In this document: positions 45,992-55,437 of the stretch, piece after piece
How positions within the stretch are numbered: position 1 is the first letter of the stretch
Layout of the letters: the number at the start of each line of letters is the position of its first letter
Source: Oncomelania hupensis
Lineage: Eukaryota; Mollusca; Gastropoda; Littorinimorpha; Pomatiopsidae
Reading direction: 5' to 3'
DNA: 64,000 bases
Assembly (NCBI GenBank): GCA_036898135.1
Contig: CM072513.1
Span: forward strand, 82,514,799-82,578,798
Notes under the pieces: model-generated
The model's input: the letters and a program-made list of their open reading frames with translations, nothing else
Told to the model about the DNA's origin: nothing
The model's database searches: none
Program-made: the position numbers and the translations under genes

Positions 45992-46141
45992 GTTGAAAAC
46001 CTCTTTTGCCTGGGCTCACCGCTGGCGGTGTTTTTGGCATTGCGAGGAATTCGACCCACAGGAACTGGGTCCACCGACCACTTCCTGACCCCTGGCACCT
46101 GCAAACGTCTGTTTAACCTGTACCATCCTGCTGACCCTGTG
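45992..46141 (+). CDS. DDHD1: DDHD1-like exon 11: start of the DDHD domain
   Basis: The acceptor is 'ttgctgtttag/gttgaa' and the donor 'ccctgtg/gtaagt', both phase 0. It encodes VENLFCLGSPLAVFLALRGI and DHFLTPGTCKRLFNLYHPAD, the highly conserved start of the DDHD domain, which binds phosphoinositides and is needed for enzyme activity in this family. Confidence 0.95.
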
Positions 46142-46159
46142 GTAAGTACCGTGGTGATG

Positions 46160-46590
46160 ACCAAACACAAAACAACAAACTGGTACCTTATAAAGATTGT
46201 GATAGGGTCACGTGGCCATCAACATTGTACATATAAACTGGTACCTTATAAAGATTGTGATAGGGTCAAGTGGCCATCAACATTGTACATATAAAGTGGT
46301 ACCTTATAAAGATTGTGATAGGGTCAAGTGGCCATCAACATTGTACATATAAAGTGGTACCTTATAAAGATTGTGATAGGGTCAAGTGGCCATCAACATT
46401 GTACATATAAACTGGTACCTTATAAAGATTGTGATAGGGTCAAGTGGCCATCAACATTGTACATATAAAGTGGTACCTTATAAAGATTGTGATAGGGTCA
46501 AGTGGCCATCAACATTGTACATATAAAGTGGTACCTTATAAAGATTGTGATAGGGTCAAGTGGCCATCAACATTGTACATATAAACTGGC
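46160..46590. repeat. 58-bp minisatellite, seven copies, directly after exon 11
   Basis: Units are 'aaactggtaccttataaaga' plus 'ttgtgatagggtcaagtggc' plus 'catcaacattgtacatat'. The array starts about 40 bp after the exon 11 donor. Confidence 0.92.
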
Positions 46591-46719
46591 CTTGAGATAA
46601 AACTCCCTCAGTGACTAAGACGGGTAAGAAGTTAGCAAGGTGACTCAGTGGTGTAAGCAACAGCAAAACATAAGAAGAAAAGAATGTTAGACAGTGGTTT
46701 GATGGTGGTTGACGGCCTG

Positions 46720-47440
46720 TAGTGACAGACAAATAACATGACCTGATGCACAAGTAACCACCCTCTGCCTCTTCAGCTGGGAGTATACACCAGCACACAC
46801 GTGACAGACAAATAACATGACCTGATGCACAAGTAACCACCCTCTGCCTCTTCAGCTGGGAGTATACACCAGCACACACGTGACAGACAAATAACATGAC
46901 CGGATGAACAAGTAACCACCCTCTGCCTCTTCAGCTGGGAGTATACACCAGCACACACGTGACAGACAAATAACATGACCGGATGAACAAGTAACCACCC
47001 TCTGCCTCTTCAGCTGGGAGTATACACCAGCACACACGTGACAGACAAATAACATGACTGGATGAACAAGTAACCACCCTCTGCCTCTTCAGCTGGGAGT
47101 ATACACCAGCACACGCGTGACAGACAAATAACATGACCGGATGAACAAGTAACCACCCTCTGCCTCTTCAGCTGGGAGTATACACCAGCACACACGTGAC
47201 AGACAAATAACATGACCGGATGAACAAGTAACCACCCTCTGCCTCTTCAGCTGGGAGTATACACCAGCACACACGTGACAGACAAATAACATGACCTGAT
47301 GCGCAAGTAACCACCCTCTACTTCTTCAGCTGGGAGTATACACCAGCACACACGTGACAGACAAATTACATGACCTGATGAACAAGTAACCACCCTCTGC
47401 TTCTTCAGCTGGGAGTATACACCAGCACACACGCATTCCA
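46720..47440. repeat. 79-bp minisatellite, nine copies
   Basis: Units contain 'cacgtgacagacaaataaca', 'tgaccggatgaacaagtaac' and 'caccctctgcctcttcagct'. Because 79 is not a multiple of three, overlapping frames of about 67 codons repeat in rotation and have no meaning. Confidence 0.93.
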
Positions 47441-47769
47441 TCATTGACTTTAAAGATCCTGACGCTCATGTACTAGATAGAGGAATGCCAGCTACATAGA
47501 TACACCCAGCAAGTACTAGGTACCTTCTCCCCATTGTGGGTTGCCCAGGACTGTGCTCAGTTGTCTGGCATGTCAGACCATGCGCTTAAAGCAGCCAGTG
47601 GGCGCCTTAGGAGGTTTGGCTTAGATCCTGTATTGACCAGTGCCTTGAGCAGGTGTTGGAAGTAGAGACGAGCTATTTCACAATGATCAAACTAAACAGT
47701 AAAATAGTACAACCTGTATTGTGTGGTGTTTATTGCGTGGTGTGTATTGTGTGGTGTGTGTATTGCCAG

Positions 47770-47904
47770 GCCTACCGCTTAGAGCCCTTGGTTCTGAAGC
47801 ACTACGCCACCATCTCTCCACTGTCTGTACACTACTACAACTCCAGCGACCAGACCCCCTACACCAGCATCACACGCCAGGCCTACTCTGCCCTCAGCTC
47901 CAAG
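47770..47904 (+). CDS. DDHD1: DDHD1-like exon 12
   Basis: The acceptor is 'tattgccag/gcctac' and the donor 'tccaag/gtcagt', both phase 0. It encodes AYRLEPLVLKHYATISPLSV and HYYNSSDQTPY, the conserved DDHD-domain phrase 'YRLEPL' followed by the 'H-Y/W-YN' strand. Confidence 0.95.
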
Positions 47905-48139
47905 GTCAGTCACTAACCCATTGATTTGATTGATGGTTTGATGGAAGGGTTGATTGATGTTGTAGTGGGATGTGCACATTTTCCCACACTGATAATGTTA
48001 AAGGTGGTATCCCAGTGGCGGCACAAGAGGAAAAGTTGGTATCTGTGAGGACTGAGGATTTGTGAGATATGTTCTAACGGAGTTGTGCTCACAGAATGCC
48101 TCTCCCCTCCCTCTGTCTCTCTCCTCCTCTCCCTCCCCT

Positions 48140-48190
48140 TCTGCCATCACAAGGTATAACTGTAACTGCTGTATTTGTGCAGGGCTCAAC
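48140..48190 (+). repeat. 51-bp target-site duplication, left copy, with extra 3' splice site
   Basis: It matches 49185-49235 at 50 of 51 positions. It contains the pyrimidine-rich tract, the AG at 48181-48182 and the first eight bases of exon 13. It is directly followed by LINE copy 10. Confidence 0.93.
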
Positions 48191-49173
48191 AGCCTCCATA
48201 ACAGCGTCGTCTGGAACTGGTTCAGAACAACAATTGGTGTGCGTCAAGGATGCCTACTCTCTCCAACACTCTTCAACATCTTCCTAGAGCGCATCATGTC
48301 AGATGCTCTTGCAGATCACGAAGGCACAGTTAGCATAGAGGGTAGAGCAATCTCCAATCTTCGTTTTGCGGATGACATTGATGGATTGGCTGGAGGGGAA
48401 CAAGAACTTGAACAGCTGGTACAGAGGCTTGACACCACCTCCAGAGCTTATGGAATGGAAATAAGTGCAGAGAAGACCAAAATGATGACCAACAACACCA
48501 ATGGCATCAACACGGACATCAAAGTCCAAGGCCAATCCCTCAACACAGTGCATAGCTTCAAATATTTGGGAGCCATTGTGTCAGACAATGGATCCCCGAC
48601 AGGAAGTCCTCTCCAGGATCGCACAAACAACTGCTGCCCTGACAAGGTTGAAGCCCATTTGGAAAGACAGGACCAACAGTCTACATTCCAAAGTAAGACT
48701 GCTGCGCTCCCTTGCCATCTCCATCTTCCTATATGCTGGCGAAGCATGGACCCTCACAGCAGATCTACAACGAAGAATACAAAGCATGGAGATGAGGTGC
48801 TACAGAAGACTTCTGTGCATTTCCTATACCCAACACATCACCAACGACGAAGTCCGACAGACCATCACACAAGCCATTGGACAACACGATGACCTGCTCA
48901 CGGTGGTGAAGAAACAGAAACTCTGATGGTATGGCCACGTCACCAGATCATCAGGCCTTGCAAAGACCATTCTGCAAGGCACATTGCAAGGAGGTAGAAG
49001 AAAAGGGAGACCGAAAAAGAGGTGGGAGGACAACATTCGAGAATGGACTGGTTTAACACTGAGCGAAGCCATCAGGGCTGCTGGGGACAGAGAAAGATGG
49101 AGTATGCTGGTTAAACGATCATCTGTGGTGCCTTACGACCTCCGGGTTACGGGACAGGATAGGATAGGATAGG
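48191..49173 (+). mobile_element. (GGATA)n-tailed RTE-like LINE, 5'-truncated copy 10 (sense strand)
   Basis: It starts inside the RT (LHNSVVWNWFRTTIGVRQG) and runs through FADDIDGLAG to the C-terminus and a GGATAGGATAGG tail. Frameshifts lie near 48600 and 48920. It is in the same direction as the host gene, between exons 12 and 13, and its 51-bp target duplication includes the exon 13 acceptor. About 11 bp ('caacagcagag') between tail and right duplication are not explained. Confidence 0.93.
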
Positions 49174-49184
49174 CAACAGCAGAG

Positions 49185-49235
49185 TCTGCCATCACAGGGT
49201 ATAACTGTAACTGCTGTATTTGTGCAGGGCTCAAC
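49185..49235 (+). repeat. 51-bp target-site duplication, right copy (authentic exon 13 acceptor)
   Basis: Partner of 48140-48190. It carries 'gctgtatttgtgcag/ggc' and the start of exon 13. Confidence 0.93.
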
Positions 49236-49375
49236 ACCTGAGTTGTGCCCCAAGAAAATGGACAGCTTGGATGATAAACCTGAAAATTCCATCTCCCCCT
49301 CTCACTCTCTGCACGGCGCTGATGTCAGCATTGCAGAACAGGACAAGAACAAGCAAGCCAAAAAGTTCTCTCTTG
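49228..49375 (+). CDS. DDHD1: DDHD1-like exon 13
   Basis: The acceptor is 'tttgtgcag/ggctca' (phase 0) and the donor 'tctcttg/gtaaca' (phase 1). It encodes GSTPELCPKKMDSLDDKPEN and a Ser/Lys-rich stretch ending KQAKKFSL. This variable insert of the DDHD domain is poorly conserved, so support comes from phase agreement and the Ser-rich style of the region. Confidence 0.82.
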
Positions 49376-49570
49376 GTAACAAAATCAATGGTGTTTTAAA
49401 TTATTTAATTTTTTTTTTAATTAGTTAGGAAACGGTTCTTATTAATACAACGGTTCTTTTTTATTTTGTTTAAATATATAAAACGTTTCTCTCTCATTAA
49501 GATCAATCTTCAGACAATATTTGCAATGGCTGATAGGTAGAGCCATTAGCTCGTATCCCAATAATGATGG

Positions 49571-50210
49571 TGTTACGTTGAAACGAACGAAAGTATGTCT
49601 AAAACGCGCACGATAGATCTAATCGTTTCGTTTTGCAAAGTATTCAATAATGGAGTTTATTTACCTTTGATTTGAGTTTGCATTGTTGTTAGGAGAGGTT
49701 TTGTATAACGTTGATAATTTCCGTTAGTCGATATCATTGGAGAATTTTCTGGACCCGCTTGTTTACTATCGATCAAAGTTTCGGGATAAATGTCGAAGTT
49801 TGAAGGAATGTTCCCGGAAGCAGAAGAAATATGTATGACGTAAGTCAGCGATGACGATCTTTAATTTTGATTGGCTGTAGTGCGTCATTATAGTCTACCG
49901 TGTTCGAAATTGTTCGGGAAGAGAGAGAGAGAGGCTATATATTTTATGCGCCGCATTGTTTGAGTGATAGTTGTTGATAGTGAATTGGAAAGTAAAACTT
50001 GAGAGTGGAAAGACGATTGAGCGAGTGTATGCAGTTGTTGATGTGTGCTGAATAAAAGTGGAAAACTTCACACGTCGACTCCGTGTCTTGTTGATGAGTG
50101 AGCAGGCTGCGTGGATAAACGAATCAGAGTTACACCTTATCAGGACTTCAGCATCGGGGCTGAATCAAATACTGATAAAGAAAAACACCATCATCAAACG
50201 GAGTGTAACA
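49571..50210 (+). repeat. 5' LTR
   Basis: It differs from the 3' LTR (54793-55432) at about five positions over 640 bp. U3 carries TGACGTAA (near 49836). A TATA box is at 49936-49946 and AATAAA at 50051-50056. Confidence 0.95.
49936..49946 (+). promoter_or_regulatory. TATA box of the 5' LTR
   Basis: TATATATTTTA follows a GA-rich run and precedes the probable R region. The same sequence is present in the 3' LTR. Confidence 0.65.
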
Positions 50211-50213
50211 TTT

Positions 50214-50233
50214 TGGGGGTCAAGCCGCGATTC
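50214..50233 (+). other. primer-binding site of the LTR element
   Basis: It starts TGGGGGTCAAGCCGCGATTC three bases after the LTR. Its complement would end in CCA preceded by a 7-base acceptor strand and a T-stem/T-loop-like TTCGAATCGCGG-type sequence, so it fits a tRNA 3' end. The tRNA identity is not determined. Confidence 0.65.
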
Positions 50234-50791
50234 ACGCCATAGCCAAGGGTTCAACTGCTACAACAAGCGAGTCAACGTTACGAGAGGCAGTCATCGAGTG
50301 TAGCCGCCAACGAGTTGCGTCGAGAGGGGCCAACATACTGGGACTACATCACCGATAGGTTCGGGTTGACTGCAAGGGCGTGTAGTCGCTGAAGAGTTGC
50401 TTCGTGAGCGAACAACAGATCGGGACTACGTGGCTGCCGTAAGACTACGTCGAGGGACAGTCTCGGAGCTACATCGCCAGTGTTACAGAGAGCGGCGAGC
50501 GGACGTCGCGTCTACTTCAGCACAGGAGCGTGTACATCAACACCAGCGTGGTGCAGCGTCGCATACGACGAGGACAGCGGGGCCTGCGTCAGCGAAGGCG
50601 ACTAGTGACAAGCATCAGCGCTACTGCAGAAAGCGTGCTGTTCTAGAACAGTCTAGAAGGGTGCAGCACAGTCAAGAACTTTCTAGAAAAAGAACCTTCC
50701 AGAAAAGAACTTTCTAGAAAAAGAACCTTCCAGAAAAGAACTTTCCAGAAAAAGAACTCTCCAGTCAAGAACTTTCCAGAAAAACATCAAG
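50234..50791 (+). other. leader of the LTR element with TTCTAGAA/TTCCAGAA repeats
   Basis: About 560 bp of non-coding leader. Between 50640 and 50785 the palindromes TTCTAGAA and TTCCAGAA occur at least seven times in tandem-like spacing, which is the core of a heat-shock element. An open frame at 50397-50717 is Arg-rich and not recognised. Confidence 0.6.
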
Positions 50792-52132
50792 ATGGCTGAC
50801 TTCTGGCAGAAAGGGATTGCACTGAATCTGAAAGGCAAACAGCTGACGGAGTATGTCAAGTCTCAGGAGAGAATACAAGAAAGAGAAATTGAACAGCAGC
50901 GTCAAGAAAGAGAATTAGAAGAGCAGCGTCGTCGTGAAGAAAGAGAATTAGAAGAGCAGCGTCGTCGTGAAGAAAGAGAATTAGAAGAGCAGCGTCGTCG
51001 AGAAGAAAGAGAAGACCGGCGTCAAGAAAGAGAATTAGAGGAACAGCGTCGGCGTGACGAGATGGAAGAGAGACGATTAGAAGCTGAGCGTCAATACCAG
51101 CTAGAGTTGGCGCGTATCCAAAACAATCAGTATGCGCCACAAGTTATCAGTGACAACAAAGCTCCAAAATTGCCAGCGTTTGTCGACGGGAAGGACCAGA
51201 TCGACAGTTATTTGGTGAGATTTGAAAAGTTTGCCAAAAGCTCTAACTGGCAACCTCAAGACTGGGCGATTCGACTAAGTGCACTTCTGACGGGGCAAGC
51301 ACTCGACGTCTACACCAGATTGTCGGACGATGACGCTAAAGACTACGACGTCTTGAAAGAGGCCCTATTGCAGTGCTACAACTTTACAGAGAAGGGCTAC
51401 CGTAAACGCTTCCGTGAATGCCGGCCTAAGTCAGACGAGACGCCAAAGCAGTTTGTGGAGCGCCTGTCGTCATATCTACACAAGTGGGTGGAGTTATCAG
51501 GCGAAAGTAAGTCTTACGACAGTCTCCATGACCTGATCGTGAAGGAACAATTTCTCAATGCCTGTCACAAGGACCTAGCGACCCACTTAGAAGAACAAAA
51601 GCTGCAGACGCTTAAAGATGTGACTGAGGCTGCTGAAAGATATCTCATCGCTCATGGGAAGACCCTGGGGCCACCCAGCGCGACGAAACATTTTCAGAAG
51701 ACTGGAAACCATGTGAACCCGATCCAGGGGAGCCAGACGAACCAGAAACAGACGGACTCCACGCCACCTCCCAGGGAAGGGCATTCAAGAGGCTGTTTCA
51801 CCTGCAACGCTACAGACCACAGTGCGGCTAACTGTCCTCAAAACAAAAGTAGCGGACAGCGGAGCAGTACGGACAATTCAGCGGCGGGCAACCGACAGAG
51901 ACGTTTCTCCAATCAACGGCAAAACAGTAGATCTGACCATCAAGTGTGCGGCGGGAGCGTCATTCTTCCGAGTGAGACCAAGCGCACAGCTACTCCCGCG
52001 GACGTGCAAGAGTGCATAACCGATGGCCAACTTCTCCTTGCCAACGGAAAATCCATCCCCGTCGTCGCCAGCGCAGCTGTGACCGTCCAGAACATGCCAA
52101 TTTCCAAGGGACGCGTCGGAATAAAAAAGTAG
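50792..52132 (+). CDS. gag: LTR-element gag, 446 codons, zinc knuckle
   Basis: It begins MADFWQKGIALNLKG. Residues ~25-115 form a long Glu/Arg coiled coil with a tandem ELEEQRRREER repeat. A capsid-like region follows (WAIRLSALLTGQALDVYTRL, then ETPKQFVERLSSYLHKWVEL), and then a CCHC zinc knuckle with C335, C338, H343 and C348. It binds and packages element RNA. The frame ends at a TAG that exists only because ~280 bp are tandemly duplicated here (51845-52125 and 52126-52405). Before the duplication, gag probably ran on toward the protease. Confidence 0.9.
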   Translation: MADFWQKGIALNLKGKQLTEYVKSQERIQEREIEQQRQERELEEQRRREERELEEQRRREERELEEQRRREEREDRRQERELEEQRRRDEMEERRLEAERQYQLELARIQNNQYAPQVISDNKAPKLPAFVDGKDQIDSYLVRFEKFAKSSNWQPQDWAIRLSALLTGQALDVYTRLSDDDAKDYDVLKEALLQCYNFTEKGYRKRFRECRPKSDETPKQFVERLSSYLHKWVELSGESKSYDSLHDLIVKEQFLNACHKDLATHLEEQKLQTLKDVTEAAERYLIAHGKTLGPPSATKHFQKTGNHVNPIQGSQTNQKQTDSTPPPREGHSRGCFTCNATDHSAANCPQNKSSGQRSSTDNSAAGNRQRRFSNQRQNSRSDHQVCGGSVILPSETKRTATPADVQECITDGQLLLANGKSIPVVASAAVTVQNMPISKGRVGIKK

Positions 52133-52219
52133 CGGGACAGCGGGGGCAGTACGGACAATGCAAGGCGAGCAAACCGGCAGAGAGGGTTCTCCAATCAACT
52201 CCAGTAGATCTGACCATCA

Positions 52220-53326
52220 GTGTGTGCGGGGGGCGTCATTATTCTTCCGAGTGAGACCGAGCGCACAGCTACTCCTGCGGACGTGCAAGAGTGCATGACC
52301 GATGGCCAACTCTCCTTGCCAACGGGAAAATCCATCCCCGTCGTCGCCAGCGCAGCTGTGACCGTCCAGAACATGCCTGTTTCAAAGGGACGCGTCGGAA
52401 ATCATGAAGTGACTGTTCTAAGAGACTCTGGCTGCAGTGGGGTCATCGTCAGAGAAGACCTAATCGCTAAAGAACAGTTCACTGGCGATTCAAAATGGAC
52501 ACTTATGGCCGACAGCAAATGTGTGAGAGCGCCAGTTGCGAAGATTCATGTCAACACCCCTTTCTACATAGGCGAAGTCGAAGCGGTTTGCCTGAAGAAG
52601 CCGCTGTATGATTTGATGATCGGGAATATCGACGGCGCGAGACAACCCGACGACCCCGATCCAGAGTGGAGTCCTGCCTCAACTCAACACGTCGAAGTTG
52701 TGGAGGAGGATCCATTGCCATTTCCCGATGGAGACCTTACAGAGCTGCTACGGGATAATGTGGCTACTCCGGCTCAGCCCTGCCGACCAGAGATCATCGG
52801 TGCTGTCACTACCAGGGCCCAGGCCAAGAGAGACAAGACGTCTACGCCACTGAAGGTCGCCGACAACTCTAAAGCTGCCATCGTGGACAGAGATAAGCTG
52901 ATCCAGCTCCAGGAAGCTGATAGTACTTTAAACAAGTACAGGAACCGCCAAGACCACGTGACCAAAGGCAGTGGTACGGTCTATTTTGAGGTGAAGGCCA
53001 AGATCCTGCACCGAATCTTCCAGCACCCGAGGGTCAACGGAGGGAAACCACTACGTCAAGTCTTGGTACCGTTACCCCTAAGGCGCCAGGTGATGGAAGT
53101 AGCACATGACTCAATCATGGGAGGTCACCTAGGCATCAAGAAGACGTCGGGTAGAATCCAGGCGGTGTTCTACTGGCCAGGACTTCATGCGGACGTCAGC
53201 CGTTTCTGCCGATCATGTGCCTCGAGGAAGGGTCCCGAAAGTGCCTATGCAGAGGATGCCTCTGATCGACCGACCTTTCAAGAGGGTGGCCTTAGACTTA
53301 ATCGGCGAAATAAGACCTCCGAGTGA
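52220..53326 (+). CDS. pol: LTR-element protease and integrase zinc-binding region
   Basis: The first part repeats the duplicated gag tail. A retropepsin-like domain follows with VTVLRDSGCSGVIV (D69-S70-G71 active site) and LYDLMIGNIDG. A linker with TRAQAKRDK leads straight to the integrase HHCC zinc-binding region (VAHDSIMGGHLGIKKTSGRI, then CRSC). There is no RT between them. After CRSC a frameshift near 53220 moves the integrase core to another frame, and this frame ends at 53326. The first Met at 52220 is arbitrary, since expression would come from readthrough or frameshift from gag. Confidence 0.85.
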   Translation: MCAGGVIILPSETERTATPADVQECMTDGQLSLPTGKSIPVVASAAVTVQNMPVSKGRVGNHEVTVLRDSGCSGVIVREDLIAKEQFTGDSKWTLMADSKCVRAPVAKIHVNTPFYIGEVEAVCLKKPLYDLMIGNIDGARQPDDPDPEWSPASTQHVEVVEEDPLPFPDGDLTELLRDNVATPAQPCRPEIIGAVTTRAQAKRDKTSTPLKVADNSKAAIVDRDKLIQLQEADSTLNKYRNRQDHVTKGSGTVYFEVKAKILHRIFQHPRVNGGKPLRQVLVPLPLRRQVMEVAHDSIMGGHLGIKKTSGRIQAVFYWPGLHADVSRFCRSCASRKGPESAYAEDASDRPTFQEGGLRLNRRNKTSE

Positions 53327-54593
53327 AGAAGGTCATCGATGGGTACTGACTTTAGTAGACTATGCGACTCGGTACCCAGAAGCAGTGCCACTGAAGAAGA
53401 TTGACACTGAAACTGTAGCAGAGGCACTGGTGGACATGTTCAGTAGACTTGGAGTGCCTGAAGAAATTCTGACAGACCTCGGGACGCAGTTCGTCTCTGA
53501 CTGCATGAAGGAGGTCAACAGACTGCTGAGCATCCGGCATTTGACTACGACACCCTACCATCCAATGTGCAACGGGCTTGTCGAAAAGTTCAATGCTACG
53601 CTGAAGTCCACCCTGAAGAAACTGTGCAGCGAGCAGCCCAGACAATGGCATCGCTACATCAACGCCTTACTTTTCGCCTACAGAGAAGTACCGCAGGAGT
53701 CCACCGGCTTTTCTCCGTTCGAGCTGCTGTACGGAAGAACCATCCGAGGGCCGATGCACATCCTGAAAGAACTGTGGACGAAAGAAGTAGACACCCCAGA
53801 GGTGAAGAACAGCTACCAGTACGTGTTTGAGCTATGGGAGAAGCTGGAGCAGACTCTCGAGATAGCCAGAGAAAACCTGAAGAAGTCCCAAGACTGTGGA
53901 AAGCACTACTACGATCGTAGGGCTGTGAACAGGAAGGTCAAACCTGGCAACAAAGTACTGGTACTGCTACCTACCGATCATAATAAGTTGCTGATGCAGT
54001 GGAAAGGCCCGTATGAAGTGGAGACCGTGGTGGGAATCAACGACTACAAGGTGAAGGTCGGCCAGCATTCCAAGATATACCACGCCAACCTCCTTAAGCT
54101 GTACGTGGAAAGGCCATCAGAGACTGTGCATGCAGCAACAGCAGCTGAGATCGACAACAGCTTTGACAGCGAAGAACTGTTGGAACTGGGAGACTTCCAC
54201 AGCAAAGAAGGCATCGATGATGTTAAGCTAGGACCAAGCTTGACGGAAGGTCAAAAGATGGAGCTCAAGGACCTTATGGGCGAGTTTCCCCATAACTTCA
54301 ATGATGTCCCAGGCTCTACGACTTTGGTCGAACATGAAGTCCACACCCAGACCTGGAAGGAGCATCTGCAGACCTTGAGGGAGCTGTTCCACAGTCCCGC
54401 AGAAGCCAGCCTGACCGTGAGACCCAGCAAGTGCATTCTGGGAGCCGACAACGTCGACATCGTCAAACATTCGATGGAAGAAGGAGACAACGGAGGATGC
54501 ACTGACTCTAGGAAAGACCATGAGATCACTGTCTTTGACCCTGGGCCGATGACAACCGCAACTGACGAGGGCGTCGTTACCTTGCGGATGTGA
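53187..54593 (+). CDS. pol: LTR-element integrase core, GPY/F module and RT remnant
   Basis: The integrase core has D37 (VALDLIGE), D97 (ILTDLGTQF) and E133 (GLVEKFNATL), with the D-35-E spacing intact. The C-terminal module has MQWKGPYEVE and YHANLLKLYVER. After about residue 345 there is the beginning of a Ty3/Gypsy RT region (LTEGQKMELKDLMGEFPHNF) ending at EHEVHTQ. The sequence then jumps to TWKEHLQTLRELFH and TVRPSKCILGA, which normally lie after the catalytic motif. About 130-150 RT residues with the active site are therefore missing, and RNase H is absent. The frame runs to a stop near the 3' LTR. Confidence 0.88.
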   Translation: MRTSAVSADHVPRGRVPKVPMQRMPLIDRPFKRVALDLIGEIRPPSEEGHRWVLTLVDYATRYPEAVPLKKIDTETVAEALVDMFSRLGVPEEILTDLGTQFVSDCMKEVNRLLSIRHLTTTPYHPMCNGLVEKFNATLKSTLKKLCSEQPRQWHRYINALLFAYREVPQESTGFSPFELLYGRTIRGPMHILKELWTKEVDTPEVKNSYQYVFELWEKLEQTLEIARENLKKSQDCGKHYYDRRAVNRKVKPGNKVLVLLPTDHNKLLMQWKGPYEVETVVGINDYKVKVGQHSKIYHANLLKLYVERPSETVHAATAAEIDNSFDSEELLELGDFHSKEGIDDVKLGPSLTEGQKMELKDLMGEFPHNFNDVPGSTTLVEHEVHTQTWKEHLQTLRELFHSPAEASLTVRPSKCILGADNVDIVKHSMEEGDNGGCTDSRKDHEITVFDPGPMTTATDEGVVTLRM

Positions 54594-54780
54594 CTGTGTA
54601 GATAAAGTGTGAACATTGACAATATCCAGATAGACTTGCAGATGGAAGAATATTGACTCTGTGTGAATGAACTGTGAGCACTGACAGTATTCAGACAGTC
54701 TGAAATAAGTCTTAGTTCTGTACTTTGTTTGTGCATTACGTTTCAACGTTGTTGAAAGAAATTAAGTAAATTTCTTCTTG

Positions 54781-54792
54781 AGTGGGGGGTTA
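54781..54792 (+). other. polypurine tract of the LTR element
   Basis: AGTGGGGGGTTA lies immediately before the 3' LTR, the usual plus-strand primer position. Confidence 0.7.
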
Positions 54793-55432
54793 TGTTACGT
54801 TGAAACGAACGAAAGTATGTCTAAAACGCACACGATAGATCTAATCGTTTCGTTTTGCAAAGTATTCAATAATGGAGTTTATTTACCTTTGATTTGAGTT
54901 TGCATTGTTGTTAGGAGAGGTTTTGTATAACGTTGATAATTTCCGTTAGTCGATATCATTGGAGAATTTTCTGAACCCGCTTGTTTACTATCGATCGAAG
55001 TTTCGGGATAATTGTCGAAGTTTGAAGGAATGTTCCCGGAAGCAGAAGAAATATGTATGACGTAAGTCAGCGATGACGATCTTTAATTTTGATTGGCTGT
55101 AGTGCGTCATTATAGTCTACCGTGTTCGAAATTGTTCGGGAAGAGAGAGAGAGAGGCTATATATTTTATGCGCCGCATTGTTTGAGTGATAGTTGTTGAT
55201 AGTGAATTGGAAAGTAAAACTTGAGAGTGGAAAGACGATTGAGCGAGTGTATGCAGTTGTTGATGTGTGCTGAATAAAAGTGGAAAACTTCACACGTCGA
55301 CTCCGTATCTTGTTGATGAGTGAGCAGGCTGCGTGGATAAACGAATCAGAGTTACACCTTATCAGGACTTCAGCATCGGGGCTGAATCAAATACTGATAA
55401 AGAAAAACACCATCATCAAACGGAGTGTAACA
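54793..55432 (+). repeat. 3' LTR
   Basis: Partner of 49571-50210. It is followed by the target duplication GATGG at 55433-55437. Confidence 0.95.
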
Positions 55433-55437
55433 GATGG

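Larger units (their letters stand above)
49571..55432 (+). mobile_element. Ty3/Gypsy-like (Gmr1-type order) LTR retrotransposon, RT-deleted
   Basis: 640-bp LTRs beginning TGTTACG and ending GTGTAACA are flanked by a 5-bp target duplication GATGG. Inside are a primer-binding site, a gag, a protease, an integrase, and only the two ends of a reverse transcriptase. The order protease-integrase-reverse transcriptase is the reverse of most Ty3/Gypsy elements and matches the described Gmr1-like group. The RT catalytic core and RNase H are absent. It lies in sense in intron 13 of the DDHD1-like gene. The element needs help from a complete relative to move. Confidence 0.9.

Noticed and set aside
46556..47444. 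Series of near-identical 67-codon minus-strand frames, like a small gene family
   Set aside because: They are rotated readings of a 79-bp tandem repeat whose length is not a multiple of three.
50397..50717. Arg-rich 106-codon frame in the LTR element leader
   Set aside because: No recognisable motif, not in the gag frame, and located between the primer-binding site and gag. Treated as leader.
54228..54746. Minus-strand frames of more than 150 codons at the end of pol
   Set aside because: They are antisense to the integrase/RT remnant frame and have no recognised domain.
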